Shown: positions 26,301-35,575 of the stretch, in pieces
Layout of the letters: the number at the start of each line of letters is the position of its first letter
Position numbering within the stretch: the first letter of the stretch is position 1
Assembly (NCBI GenBank): GCA_045577735.1
Contig: JAZNIY010000025.1
Coordinates: 1-64,000 of the forward strand
Length of the DNA stretch: 64,000 nt
Direction: 5' to 3'
Source: Stercoripulliclostridium_A sp045577735
Lineage (GTDB): Bacteria > Bacillota > Clostridia > Christensenellales > DTU072
Made by a program: the position numbers and the translations under genes
Notes under the pieces: generated by a model
Seen by the model: the letters and a program-made list of their open reading frames with translations, nothing else
Database searches by the model: none
Told to the model about the DNA's origin: nothing

Positions 26301-27191
26301 GTTCACTTGGGCTTGGTAGCAAAACTACTCGGTATTAAGGTTGCAACTCCAGTATTTGACGGCGCTACCGAAACCGATATCCAACAAATGTTCCTAGAAA
26401 ACAAGTTGCCCACTAATGGTAAACTTGACGTATACGATGGTAGAACGGGTGAGAAATTTGAAAACCCCGTAACCGTTGGTTATATGTATATGCTTAAACT
26501 TATCCACCTTGTTGACGACAAGATTCACGCACGTTCCGTTGGTCCGTACTCACTTGTTACCCAACAACCTCTCGGTGGTAAAGCCCAATTCGGTGGCCAA
26601 AGATTTGGTGAAATGGAAGTTTGGGCACTCGAAGCATACGGCGCAGCTAATATTCTACAAGAAATGCTTACCGTTAAGTCAGACGACGTTATGGGAAGAC
26701 AAAAGGTATTTGATTCCATCATAAAGCCCAATGCAACCATGGCAGCTCCCGGACTACCTGAAGCATTCAAAGTTCTTAAGAAAGAAATGCAATCACTCTG
26801 TATGGACGTTAAACTCCTTACCGATACTAATGCAGAAGTTGAACTTGCAGAACTTGACGAAGATCAACAAACCTATGAACCCATTATCCAAAGCGCACAC
26901 AGCGACAAAGATCTCCTTGGCCTTGAATCAGACGAAGCAAGCGAAGACGATACCTTGTTTGGTGCAAATGGTTACGAAGCATTGTTTAACAGCATGACTT
27001 CCGGCGCACAAGAAAGTGACGAAGACCTATTTAGTTCTTCCTTCACCAACTTTGACGATATAGGCGACGATGACGATGATGACGATACTTTGAGTATTGA
27101 CGATCTAATCGGCGACAAAGACGTTTATACCAGCCTTGAAGATGCAACCGAATCATTGCTTCTTGGCGAATTCAACGACGACGAAGAGTAA
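23301..27191 (+). CDS. rpoB: RNA polymerase beta subunit
   Basis: 1296 residues, core transcription enzyme. The rifampicin region (SQLSQFMDQPNPIAELTHKR, LSALGPGG) has the standard sensitive residues, and GDKMAGRHGNKG marks the catalytic core. The C-terminus ends in an unusually acidic extension with seven consecutive aspartates (27062-27088) beyond the normal clamp-binding end. AAGGAG site before the ATG at 23301. It forms an operon with rpoC 15 bases downstream, and is separated from rplJL by rplI and the ispDF region. Confidence 0.97.
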   Translation: MSQRMHKIKRGNVERWSFSKIKDIIDIPYLIEVQKKSYDAFINQGIREVLDDFSPITDYSNKIELSFLEYKFKSESKYSVKEAKRRDATYTLSLSARVRLLWKETGAFIDEDVFMGEIPRMTENGTFIINGAERVVVSQLVRSPGVYTTAVEDKKSGLTHYETQVIPSRGAWLEYIQDAHNTLSVKVDRTRKISATLLLRALGYGTNEEILDIFGNDEMIANTLKKDGDVNSVENAKLDIYRKLRQGEVPTQTAIDAHLQNLFFDTRRYDLSKVGRYKFNKHLSIANRIEGQVLASDVITEDGEVLAMAGDTITREQADAIQNAGINSVWVKNIQDMENLPAVKVIGNNTVDLNGFIDCDPAELGINEKVYYPTLKSLIEASEGDMEVLKASIKANVSELVCEHISIDDIIATMSYNVNMRFYNKELRCGFHIPDNIDHLSNRRVRSVGELLQNQFRIGMSRLERVVHERMIAQDIETATPRSLINIRPVSSAIREFFGSSQLSQFMDQPNPIAELTHKRKLSALGPGGLNRERAGFEVRDVHHSHYGRMCPIETREGQNIGLITSLSSYAKVNEYGFIESPYRKVDKATGKVTDIVEYLAADEEDKYIVAQANEPLDEEGKFVNKRVTCRYRDAIKEFSSEKVDYMDVSPQQLVSIATSLIPFLENDDANRALMGSNMQRQAVPLLRPEAPIVGTGMEYVVARDSGVCILAKEAGTVTYVSANRIDVMGENGVTSYELQKFVRSNQGTCINQKPVVRKGDYVKAGDTLADGPSTENGELALGRNILIGFMTWEGYNYEDAILISEELVKNDVFTTIHIEKHELECRDTKLGAEQITRDIPNVSEEVLKNLDENGIVRIGAEVRVGDYLVGKVTPKGETELTPEERLLRAIFGEKAREVRDVSLKVPNGGEGTVVDVQIFSRANKDELAPQVNQMVRVFIAQKRKIGVGDKMAGRHGNKGVISRVLPKEDMPFLADGTPLQIVLNPLGVPSRMNIGQVLEVHLGLVAKLLGIKVATPVFDGATETDIQQMFLENKLPTNGKLDVYDGRTGEKFENPVTVGYMYMLKLIHLVDDKIHARSVGPYSLVTQQPLGGKAQFGGQRFGEMEVWALEAYGAANILQEMLTVKSDDVMGRQKVFDSIIKPNATMAAPGLPEAFKVLKKEMQSLCMDVKLLTDTNAEVELAELDEDQQTYEPIIQSAHSDKDLLGLESDEASEDDTLFGANGYEALFNSMTSGAQESDEDLFSSSFTNFDDIGDDDDDDDTLSIDDLIGDKDVYTSLEDATESLLLGEFNDDEE

Positions 27192-27206
27192 TAGGGAGGA
27201 CTAACT

Positions 27207-30200
27207 ATGATAGAAATTAATAGTTTTGATGCAATGCAAATCTCTCTCGCTTCTCCTGATAAAATCAGAGAGTGGTCACGTGGCGAAGTTACTAAGCCCG
27301 AAACTATAAACTACAGAACACAAAAACCCGAAAAAGACGGTTTGTTCTGTGAAAAAATCTTTGGACCTACCAAAGACTACGAATGCCATTGCGGTAAGTA
27401 CAAAAGAGTAAGATTCAAGGGCACCATTTGTGACAAGTGTGGTGTTGAAGTTACTAAAGCTAAGGTTCGTCGTGAGAGAATGGGACACATCGAGCTCGCT
27501 TCTCCCGTTGCACACATTTGGTACTTTAGTGGCGTTCCCAGCCGTATCGCAAGTATTCTTGATATGGCTCCAAAGCAAGTAGAACAAGTTATCTACTACG
27601 GCGCACACGTTGTTCTTGATCCCGGTACCAGTGAATTCTTCAAGTACCAAGTTATCAAAGACGAAGAATACCGTGAAGCACTCGAAAAGTTTGGACCCGA
27701 TGCCTTCAAAGTAGGTATGGGTGCAGAAGCTTTAAAACTTCTCCTTCGTGAAATCGACCTCGAAGCAGAAAGCGCAAAGCTAAAAGAAATAATTGCAAAG
27801 TCTACCGGCAATAAGCAAGCCAAGGCTGCAAAGCGTCTAAGTATAGTAGAAGCATTTAGAGTATCCGGCAACAACCCCGAATGGATGATTCTAGACGTTA
27901 TTCCCGTAATTCCTCCGGATCTTCGTCCTATGGTTCAACTAGACGGTGGTAGATTTGCTACTTCCGACTTAAACGATCTCTACAGAAGAGTTATTAACCG
28001 TAATAACCGTCTTAAGAGAATGTTCGAGCAAGGCGCTCCCGACGTAGTTATCCGCAACGAAAAGCGTATGCTACAAGAAGCTGTTGACGCTCTAATAGAT
28101 AATGGTAAGCACGGCAAGCCCGTTACCGGCCCCGGCAACCGTAACCTTAAATCCCTTAGCGATATGCTACGTGGTAAGCAAGGTCGTTTCCGTCAAAACC
28201 TTCTTGGTAAGCGTGTTGACTACTCCGGCCGTTCAGTTATCGTTGTAGGACCCGAACTAAAGCTTTACCAATGTGGTCTACCTAAGGAAATGGCAATCGA
28301 GCTCTTTAAGCCCTTCGTATTCCGTAAGCTCGTTGAGTACGGATATTGCCAAAACATCAAGAGCGCAAAGAACGCTGTTGCACGTGGCAAATCCCAAATT
28401 TGGGACGTACTAGAAGAGGTTATCAAGGACCATCCCGTTCTACTTAACCGTGCTCCTACTTTGCACCGTTTGGGTATCCAAGCATTCGAACCCGTTCTTG
28501 TTGAAGGTAGAGCTATTAAACTACACCCATTGGTATGTTCTGCATTTAACGCTGACTTCGACGGCGACCAAATGCCTGTTCACGTACCTCTATCCATAGC
28601 AGCACAAGTTGAAGCACGTTTCTTGATGCTTTCCACCAACAACGTTTTGAAGCTTAGTGATGGTAAACCTATCCTTTCACCTACCCAAGACATGGTTATT
28701 GGTTCATACTACCTAACCCAAGTTAAACCCGGTGCAAAGGGCGAAGGCAAATACTTTAAAGACTGCGAAGAAGCAAAGATGGCTTACCAAGTAGGCGAAG
28801 TTGCTCTCCAAGCAAAGATTAACGTTAGAGTTACCAAGGAAATTGATGGTTGCGTATACAAGAAGATTCTTCCCGTAACCGTTGGTAGAATTATATTCAA
28901 CGAGGCAATACCTCAAGATTTGGGATTCTGCAAGAGAGAAACTCCCGAAGATATGCTTGAGTTTGAAGTAAACCACATTAATGGTTGGAACCCCATCGGC
29001 AAGAAGCAACTTTCTCAAATCGTAGCAAAGTGCTTCAAGCTCCAAGGCTCTACTGCAGTAAGCAAGGTTCTTGACAAGATTAAGGCACTTGGCTTTAAGT
29101 ATTCCACCATTGGTGCTATTACCACCAGCGTTTTCGATATGCAAATTTCCGGCAACAAGAAGATACTTCTTCAACAAGCTGAAGACGAAGTACACGCAAT
29201 CGAAAAACGTTTCCGTCGTGGTATGTTGACCGAAGACGAAAGATACCAAGAAACCGTTGACGTTTGGGCAAAGACCACCAAGGACGTTGCTGATGACCTT
29301 GAAGAAAACTTCAAGAAGTCCGACAAGTTCAACCCCATTTGGATGATGGCTGACTCAGGCGCTCGTGGTAGCATGCAACAAATTAAGCAACTATCCGGTA
29401 TGCGTGGATTGATGAACGATCCTACCGGTAAAGTTATTGAAATCCCCGTTAAGAGCTCATTCCGTGAAGGCCTTTCGGTTTTGGAATACTTCATTTCTTC
29501 ACACGGTGCTCGTAAGGGTGGAGCAGATACCGCACTTAAGACTGCTGACTCAGGTTACCTAACAAGACGTCTTGTTGACGTTGCACACGACGTTATCGTA
29601 AACGAAGACGACTGTGGTGACACCCGTGGTTTTGCTGTTAAGGCAATCGTTGACTCTGCAGGCGCAGTTATAGAAGGTCTAAAGGAAAGAATTGCTGGTC
29701 GTTTCAGCGTTAAGGATATCGTAAGCGAAGATGGTGAAGTTATTGTTCCCGCCGATACTCTTATTACCGAAGACGATGCAGACAGAGTTGTTAAAGCAGG
29801 CATCAAAGAAGTTAGAATTCGTTCCGTTCTTACCTGTAAGGCAAAGCGTGGCGTATGTGCAAAGTGCTACGGCGCAAATATGTCCAGTTGGAACAAGGTT
29901 AAGATTGGTGAAGCAGTTGGTATCATAGCAGCACAATCAATCGGTGAACCCGGTACTCAGCTTACGATGAGAACCTTCCACACCGGTGGTATTGCAACCA
30001 ACGCCGACATTACCCAAGGTCTACCCCGTGTTGAAGAATTGTTCGAAGCTCGTGAGCCTAAGGGTAGAGCAACCGTTGCTACCATTAGCGGTACCGTAAC
30101 CGTTAAGGACAACGATGCTCAAACCATGAAGATCGTTACCGTAACCGATGGCGAAAACAGCCTCGATTACAAGATTTCCTCCAAGGCTAAGCTCCTTGTT

Positions 30201-30803
30201 AAGGACGGCGACGTTGTTCAAAGTGGTGATCCTCTAATGGTTGGTTCCATACATCCCCAAGATACTCTTGCAACCAAGGGTGTTCAAGGTGTTCAAGAAT
30301 CTATGATTCGCGAAGTACAATCTGCTTACATCACCAACGGTGTTCACATCCAAGACAAGCACATTGAAGTTATCGTTCGTCAAATGCTTAGAAAGGTTAG
30401 AATTACCGAGCCTAACGACACCAACCTACTTCTAAACGAAGAAGTTGATCTTGGCAGATATGAAGAAGAAAACGAAAGAATTCTTGAAGAAGGTGGCATT
30501 CCTGCAACCGGTAAGAGAATCCTTCTTGGTATCACCAAGGCATCTCTTGCAACCGAATCCTTCTTGTCAGCAGCATCCTTCCAAGAAACCACCAAAGTTC
30601 TTGTTGATGCAGCAATTCGCTCCAAGATTGACCACTTTACCGGTCTTAAAGAAAACGTTATTATCGGTAAGCTCATCCCTGCAGGTACCGGCATGAAGTG
30701 CTACAGGAACATCACTCTTGAAAAGACCAGCACTGCTGACGAACAAAGAGTGGCTCCCGAAAAGATTTTCGTAGACGATTACGACGATTCCGAAGAAGGC
30801 TAA
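27207..30803 (+). CDS. rpoC: RNA polymerase beta' subunit
   Basis: 1198 residues. It contains the N-terminal zinc ribbon (CHCGKYKRVRFKGTICDKCG), the catalytic magnesium motif NADFDGDQM, the GARGS region of the bridge helix area, and the second zinc site (CKAKRGVCAKCYG). The C-terminus is acidic (DDYDDSEEG). AGGGAGG before the ATG. Confidence 0.97.
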   Translation: MIEINSFDAMQISLASPDKIREWSRGEVTKPETINYRTQKPEKDGLFCEKIFGPTKDYECHCGKYKRVRFKGTICDKCGVEVTKAKVRRERMGHIELASPVAHIWYFSGVPSRIASILDMAPKQVEQVIYYGAHVVLDPGTSEFFKYQVIKDEEYREALEKFGPDAFKVGMGAEALKLLLREIDLEAESAKLKEIIAKSTGNKQAKAAKRLSIVEAFRVSGNNPEWMILDVIPVIPPDLRPMVQLDGGRFATSDLNDLYRRVINRNNRLKRMFEQGAPDVVIRNEKRMLQEAVDALIDNGKHGKPVTGPGNRNLKSLSDMLRGKQGRFRQNLLGKRVDYSGRSVIVVGPELKLYQCGLPKEMAIELFKPFVFRKLVEYGYCQNIKSAKNAVARGKSQIWDVLEEVIKDHPVLLNRAPTLHRLGIQAFEPVLVEGRAIKLHPLVCSAFNADFDGDQMPVHVPLSIAAQVEARFLMLSTNNVLKLSDGKPILSPTQDMVIGSYYLTQVKPGAKGEGKYFKDCEEAKMAYQVGEVALQAKINVRVTKEIDGCVYKKILPVTVGRIIFNEAIPQDLGFCKRETPEDMLEFEVNHINGWNPIGKKQLSQIVAKCFKLQGSTAVSKVLDKIKALGFKYSTIGAITTSVFDMQISGNKKILLQQAEDEVHAIEKRFRRGMLTEDERYQETVDVWAKTTKDVADDLEENFKKSDKFNPIWMMADSGARGSMQQIKQLSGMRGLMNDPTGKVIEIPVKSSFREGLSVLEYFISSHGARKGGADTALKTADSGYLTRRLVDVAHDVIVNEDDCGDTRGFAVKAIVDSAGAVIEGLKERIAGRFSVKDIVSEDGEVIVPADTLITEDDADRVVKAGIKEVRIRSVLTCKAKRGVCAKCYGANMSSWNKVKIGEAVGIIAAQSIGEPGTQLTMRTFHTGGIATNADITQGLPRVEELFEAREPKGRATVATISGTVTVKDNDAQTMKIVTVTDGENSLDYKISSKAKLLVKDGDVVQSGDPLMVGSIHPQDTLATKGVQGVQESMIREVQSAYITNGVHIQDKHIEVIVRQMLRKVRITEPNDTNLLLNEEVDLGRYEEENERILEEGGIPATGKRILLGITKASLATESFLSAASFQETTKVLVDAAIRSKIDHFTGLKENVIIGKLIPAGTGMKCYRNITLEKTSTADEQRVAPEKIFVDDYDDSEEG

Positions 30804-30822
30804 AATAACAAATAAACAAATT

Positions 30823-30850
30823 ACGGAGCGGTTTTAAAAATCGCTCCGTT
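30823..30850 (+). terminator. Hairpin between rpoC and metK
   Basis: ACGGAGCG and CGCTCCGT with a short T-containing tail: a weak terminator that may allow read-through into metK. Confidence 0.55.
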
Positions 30851-30881
30851 TACTCTAAACGTATATACGCGAGAAAGGACT

Positions 30882-32054
30882 ATGAAAAGATTATTTACTT
30901 GTGAATCTGTTACCGAAGGACATCCCGACAAAGTGGCTGACCAAATAAGTGATGCAGTGCTTGACGAAATGTTAAGGCTGGATCCTCATTGTAGAGTTGC
31001 TTGCGAAACTGCAGTTACTACCGGTATGGTATTCGTTATGGGTGAAATCACTCTTCACGAAGGATATGCCGATATTCCCGGTATCGTAAGAAAGACCATT
31101 AAGGAAATAGGATATGACAAGAGTGAACTTGGCTTTGATTACAAGAGCTGTGCAATTAACGTAGCTATTGACGAGCAATCATCCGATATAGCAATGGGTG
31201 TTGATAGTTCTCTTGAGCACAAAGCCGGTGGTGATGATTATGACGAAGTGGGAGCAGGGGACCAAGGTATGATGTTTGGTTATGCTACTAACGAAACCGA
31301 AAGCTATCTTCCCTTACCTTTGGAACTAAGTCATAAGATGTGCCGTAAGCTCGCCGAGGTTAGAAAGGCAGGTATACTAGATTATCTACGCCCCGATGGA
31401 AAGGGACAAGTTACCGTAGAGTACGACGATAACAAAGTCGTTAGAATAGAGGCAGTCGTTCTTTCCACCCAACACGCCGACAGCGTTGATATGGAAACCC
31501 TAAGAGCCGACGTCAAACGCGAAGTTATTGACAAGGTAATGCCCGCTGAGCTTATTGATGAGAATACCAAATTCTACATTAACCCCACCGGCAGATTTGT
31601 TATTGGTGGGCCTAACGGTGATAGTGGACTAACCGGAAGAAAGATTATTGTTGATACCTATGGTGGCGCTTGTGGTCACGGCGGGGGTGCATTTAGTGGA
31701 AAGGACCCCACGAAGGTCGATAGAAGTGCCGCATATTATGCAAGATACTGCGCAAAGAATATTGTAGCAAGCGGACTAGCTGACAAGTGTGAAATTCAAC
31801 TTGCTTATGCTATTGGTAAGGCTCAACCGGTATCCATTGTAGTAAACACCTACGGCACCGGCAAAGTTAGCGACGATAAAATCGCCGAGTATCTACCCAA
31901 AGTATTCGATTTCCGTCCCAAGGCAATAATCGACTCTCTCGACCTTAGACGTCCTATTTACTTTGATACTGCTTCATACGGTCACTTTGGCAATCCCGCA
32001 TACAGCTGGGAAAGACTTGATAAAGTTGATGCCTTAAGGGAAATCTTAAAATAA
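30882..32054 (+). CDS. metK: S-adenosylmethionine synthetase
   Basis: 390 residues. Makes SAM from methionine and ATP. Motifs: ESVTEGHPDKVADQISDA at the N-terminus, GAGDQGMMFGYA, and GGPNGDSGLTGRK. A GAAAGGA site precedes the ATG. I see no SAM riboswitch in the 78-base gap after rpoC, so it may be driven mainly by read-through or an unseen promoter. A strong terminator follows. Confidence 0.96.
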   Translation: MKRLFTCESVTEGHPDKVADQISDAVLDEMLRLDPHCRVACETAVTTGMVFVMGEITLHEGYADIPGIVRKTIKEIGYDKSELGFDYKSCAINVAIDEQSSDIAMGVDSSLEHKAGGDDYDEVGAGDQGMMFGYATNETESYLPLPLELSHKMCRKLAEVRKAGILDYLRPDGKGQVTVEYDDNKVVRIEAVVLSTQHADSVDMETLRADVKREVIDKVMPAELIDENTKFYINPTGRFVIGGPNGDSGLTGRKIIVDTYGGACGHGGGAFSGKDPTKVDRSAAYYARYCAKNIVASGLADKCEIQLAYAIGKAQPVSIVVNTYGTGKVSDDKIAEYLPKVFDFRPKAIIDSLDLRRPIYFDTASYGHFGNPAYSWERLDKVDALREILK

Positions 32055-32086
32055 AAATATTAAATTAAAACAATAAGTAATAAAAC

Positions 32087-32116
32087 AAAAAAGCACTCGT
32101 TTTTCGAGTGCTTTTT
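32087..32116. terminator. Bidirectional terminator between metK and XRE gene
   Basis: AAAAAGCACTCG, TTTTT, CGAGTGCTTTTT: symmetric, serving both converging genes. Confidence 0.9.
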
Positions 32117-32324
32117 AATAATATTCTTCTCTTCCGAGTAGAAAGTCGCTTGATACTTCCAAATAGTTAGTAATTTTAACCAAATCCTCTAAGGAAGGAT
32201 CTCTTCTACCTTGTTCCCAATTAGCGTAGGTACTAACAGCAATATTTAGCGCAATAGAAACCTCCTTTTGAGAAAGGTGTTTTTCTAAGCGTATTTGTTT
32301 AAGATTTTTAGCTAAAATTTCCAT
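32115..32324 (-). CDS. Small XRE-family repressor
   Basis: 69 residues, essentially one helix-turn-helix domain (LKQIRLEKHLSQKEVSIALN, STYANWEQGRRDPSLEDL) of the lambda Cro/SinR type, ending FLLGREEYY. It has no sensor domain. It is divergent from the surface lipoprotein gene at 32450; the 125-base gap holds a perfect TAGTCAA-A-TTGACTA palindrome inside the promoter of that gene and a second, degenerate copy 20 bases away. It most likely represses the lipoprotein gene and perhaps itself. No clear Shine-Dalgarno site is seen for its ATG. Confidence 0.85.
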   Translation of the reverse strand: MEILAKNLKQIRLEKHLSQKEVSIALNIAVSTYANWEQGRRDPSLEDLVKITNYLEVSSDFLLGREEYY

Positions 32325-32373
32325 AAATTATTGATTTATTATTTACATTTGTTAAATATAATCTACCATAAAG

Positions 32374-32414
32374 TAGTCAAAATGACTTGACAATAGTCAA
32401 ATTGACTATATAAT
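32374..32414 (+). promoter_or_regulatory. Promoter with twin XRE operators
   Basis: TTGACA (32387-32392), 16 bases, TATAAT (32409-32414). Operator 1, TAGTCAAAATGACT, is at 32374-32387. Operator 2, TAGTCAAATTGACTA, is a perfect 15-base palindrome at 32394-32408 that fills the spacer. The two are 20 bases apart, two helical turns. Confidence 0.8.
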
Positions 32415-32449
32415 TTAATTAAGGGACTTTAGTATAAAGGAGAGTTTTT

Positions 32450-35400
32450 ATGAAAAGAAAAATCACTTTACTAGCACTTGTTTTAGTAGTTGTAGTTCTT
32501 GCTACCTCCGTTTTGTTTGCTTGCAATAAGGAAACAAACGATGACAAGTATTACCTGTACGAAGATGGTGTAAAAGACGAAAATTCGTGGATAGAAATCA
32601 ATGGCAACAAATGGGTAGACTCAGCCGGTGATGGTGGCACTTTTGAAAAAAAGGGTGATGGCGTTATCGAACTCTACGACGAAGCCGGCGAGTGGTTTTG
32701 TAGCGGTGAACTCAAGGACGGGGTGCTTGTTTTGGACTTGTTGTTATTTACTCTTGAGTATCGTAAGGATGGAGCAACTGGAAGCGCAGGGGATAGTACC
32801 CAAGTGGGCAACTCTGAAGTTGACGAAAAAGCAAAGGTTGTTGGAATACAAGGTGGTAAGGTTGATGGTCTTACCATTCTCTTGGACGTCAGTCCGGAGG
32901 TTACTGACGTAGAGCTTTCTGGTATGTTAACTGTTTCTAAGAACTCCAGTTGGCAACTTTATGCCGATAAGATGGGGCAAACTCTTATTCCCACCAAGTA
33001 TGCAACCAATCTTAGTGCGGGCGACAATCTTTATTACGTTGTTGTTAACTCGGAAGACGGCAGTGTAAATAGAACCTATACTTTAGCTATTTTCAAGAAT
33101 TATTACACGAATATCTACTTGAAAGCTAACGATACTACCGTTAAAACCATAGAGAACGTACTTACTCACACGACGGTGGAACTAAATCCTCCAAGTGAAA
33201 TGGAAGGATACTATCTTACTTGGAGTACTACGAGCTATTACGTAACCGAAAATAACAAGGTAATAGAGGCAAGCAGTACAACGCCCAAAACTCACACCGT
33301 AACGTTAAATACGGAGGGTGGCAAGTTAACTGGTGAAGCAACGCATACTTTAACTTACGATTCGGAGTATACTCTTCTCGTTCCCACGAGAAAGGGTTAT
33401 ACCTTTATGGGCTGGAAGTGTAACGGTAATTTTGTTACCTATGCAAATGGTTCCTCAATATCAAATTTCCGTTTTGATGAAAACGTAAACTATTATGCAG
33501 ATTGGAGCGTTAATTACTATACGCTTAACGTTCGCTCATACGATACTTCACTTGGAACGGTAAACGAGGTTTCCGGTGAAAAGGCATTCGGTACCAACGT
33601 GACTCTTGTTGCTACACCCAAAACAAACTGTTATTTTAAGGGATGGTATAAGAATAGTATTAGTGGAAGCAAAGTGAGTGATAGTCTTTCTTACACTATA
33701 ACGATGGAAGACAGCAGTGCAACTTACGTAGCCAAATTCGTTTGTTATACGTTAACGACTTCTACTAACCTTACAAGCGCGGGTACCTATAGTACGTATA
33801 ATAATGAAAAGATGCCTTTGGATGAGGATATAACTTTAACCGCAACCACAAACAATGGTTATGCTTGGCTAGGCTGGTATGATGGTGAAACCAAGGTAAG
33901 CGAAGGCACAAGTCTAACGTACACTTTTACCATGGGCGAAGAGAGCAAGACCTATACTGCAAAGTGGATGTCTTGTCCTATAACTTTAGCAAAGAATATC
34001 TCCGAAGCTGGTAGCGTTAGTGGCATTAGTGGAGCAACTGTAGTAGGAGCTCAAACAACAATTACGGCGACCACCAATGCCGGTTACACTTGGCTAGGCT
34101 GGTATGATGGTGAAACCAAGGTAAGCGAAGGCATGAGCCTAACTTACACTTTTACCATGGGAACGGAGAGCAAGACCTATACTGCAAAATGGATGTCTTG
34201 TCCAGTAAATTTGGAAAAGAATGTTACGGAAGCAGGTAACGTAAGCGGAGTTGAAACAACCATGCTTGGTGCCGAAACCACCATTGTAGCCGAGACAAAC
34301 GTCGGTTACACTTGGCTAGGTTGGTATGATGGAGAAACCAAAGTAAGCGAAGGCACGAGCCTAACTTACACTTTTACGATGGTGGAAGAAAGCAAAACTT
34401 ATACTGCAAAGTGGAGCAAAGTTACTCTTGTTAGAAATAATAGTTCAGCCGGAACGATAAGTACCCTTAATGGTAAATACGTTGTAGGTGATGAAGCTAC
34501 TATTACTGCAACCACCAATGCTGGCTATACTTGGCTAGGCTGGTATGATGGAGAAACCAAAGTAAGTGAAGGAACTAGCCTAACATGCACCTTTACCATG
34601 GGAACAGAGAGTAAGACTTATACGGCAAAGTGGGAAGTGCGTGAGGAAATGACGAACTTTAATTTTACTTCGACCACAACTACTTGCACCATAACTGGAA
34701 TTAAGGACGAGACAGTAAAAGAATTAGTAGTTCCAAACTCCGTAACCAGCATTGGAGATGATGCATTCCGTGGTTGCAACTCTCTAACTAGCGTAACGAT
34801 AGGTAACTCCGTAACCAGCATAGGGAACAGAGCATTCTCTAATTGCACCTCCCTAAGTAGCGTAACGATCCCCGACTCCGTAACCAGCATAGGAGATTGG
34901 GCATTCGCTTATTGCAACTCTCTAACTAGCGTAACGATAGGTAACTCCGTAACCAGAATTGAGTATAAGGCATTCTATTATTGCACCTCCCTAACTAGCG
35001 TAACGATAGGTAACTCCGTAACCGGCATTGGATGGTATGCATTCTCTAATTGCACCTCCCTAAGTAGCGTAACAATCCCCAACTCCGTAACCGGCATTGG
35101 ATGGTATGCATTCGAGAATTGCACCTCCCTAAGTAGCGTAACAATCCCCAACTCCGTAACCAGCATAGGAGATTATGCATTCCAAGATTGCACCTCTCTT
35201 ACTAGCGTAACAATTCCCGACTCCGTAACCAGCATAGGAGATTGGGCATTCTATTCTTGCGACTCCTTAACAAGCGTAACGATAGGTAACTCCGTAACCA
35301 GCATTGAGTATCGGGCATTCTATTATTGCACCTCCCTAAGTAGCGTAACGATAGGTAACTCCGTAACCAGCATAGGAAGTTATGCATTCCATTATTGCAA

Positions 35401-35572
35401 CAACCTCTCCAAGGTGTATTACAATGGTACGGAAGAAGAGTGGGGTGGTATTAGTATTGAAAGTGGCAATTATGGTTTGACTGGTGCTACAATTTACTAT
35501 TATAGTGAAACGGAGCCTACGACTAGTGGCAATTACTGGCACTATGTGGATGGAGTTCCCACACCTTGGTAA
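32450..35572 (+). CDS. Surface lipoprotein with InlB-type and BspA-type repeats
   Basis: 1040 residues. Lipobox VLFAC puts the lipidated cysteine at residue 25. A non-repetitive region follows, then about six InlB/Flg_new beta-grasp repeats (GYTWLGWYDGETKVSEGTSL, then KTYTAKW), then ten BspA-like leucine-rich repeats of exactly 23 residues (NSVTSIGxxAFxxCxSLxSV type), ending in an aromatic-rich tail. Such proteins act as adhesins or host/mucin-binding proteins in gut bacteria. Expression is probably controlled by the divergent XRE repressor. The DNA of the repeats is nearly identical between copies, so copy number should vary by recombination. AAAGGAG site. Confidence 0.88.
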   Translation: MKRKITLLALVLVVVVLATSVLFACNKETNDDKYYLYEDGVKDENSWIEINGNKWVDSAGDGGTFEKKGDGVIELYDEAGEWFCSGELKDGVLVLDLLLFTLEYRKDGATGSAGDSTQVGNSEVDEKAKVVGIQGGKVDGLTILLDVSPEVTDVELSGMLTVSKNSSWQLYADKMGQTLIPTKYATNLSAGDNLYYVVVNSEDGSVNRTYTLAIFKNYYTNIYLKANDTTVKTIENVLTHTTVELNPPSEMEGYYLTWSTTSYYVTENNKVIEASSTTPKTHTVTLNTEGGKLTGEATHTLTYDSEYTLLVPTRKGYTFMGWKCNGNFVTYANGSSISNFRFDENVNYYADWSVNYYTLNVRSYDTSLGTVNEVSGEKAFGTNVTLVATPKTNCYFKGWYKNSISGSKVSDSLSYTITMEDSSATYVAKFVCYTLTTSTNLTSAGTYSTYNNEKMPLDEDITLTATTNNGYAWLGWYDGETKVSEGTSLTYTFTMGEESKTYTAKWMSCPITLAKNISEAGSVSGISGATVVGAQTTITATTNAGYTWLGWYDGETKVSEGMSLTYTFTMGTESKTYTAKWMSCPVNLEKNVTEAGNVSGVETTMLGAETTIVAETNVGYTWLGWYDGETKVSEGTSLTYTFTMVEESKTYTAKWSKVTLVRNNSSAGTISTLNGKYVVGDEATITATTNAGYTWLGWYDGETKVSEGTSLTCTFTMGTESKTYTAKWEVREEMTNFNFTSTTTTCTITGIKDETVKELVVPNSVTSIGDDAFRGCNSLTSVTIGNSVTSIGNRAFSNCTSLSSVTIPDSVTSIGDWAFAYCNSLTSVTIGNSVTRIEYKAFYYCTSLTSVTIGNSVTGIGWYAFSNCTSLSSVTIPNSVTGIGWYAFENCTSLSSVTIPNSVTSIGDYAFQDCTSLTSVTIPDSVTSIGDWAFYSCDSLTSVTIGNSVTSIEYRAFYYCTSLSSVTIGNSVTSIGSYAFHYCNNLSKVYYNGTEEEWGGISIESGNYGLTGATIYYYSETEPTTSGNYWHYVDGVPTPW
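33743..34633 (+). repeat. Four near-identical ~225-bp InlB-type coding repeats
   Basis: Each unit encodes a variable first half and an almost constant second half (WLGWYDGETKVSEG...YTAKW). The constant halves match closely at the DNA level, consistent with recent duplication or gene conversion. Confidence 0.8.
34736..35425 (+). repeat. Ten 69-bp tandem leucine-rich repeats
   Basis: Ten units of exactly 69 bases, each starting AACTCCGTAACC or GACTCCGTAACC. Variation is concentrated at the six or so codons around the AFxxC position. Confidence 0.88.
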
Positions 35573-35575
35573 AGG

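Noticed and set aside
30804..30881. SAM riboswitch before metK
   Set aside because: The 78-base gap is too short and lacks S-box landmarks; it holds only a simple hairpin.
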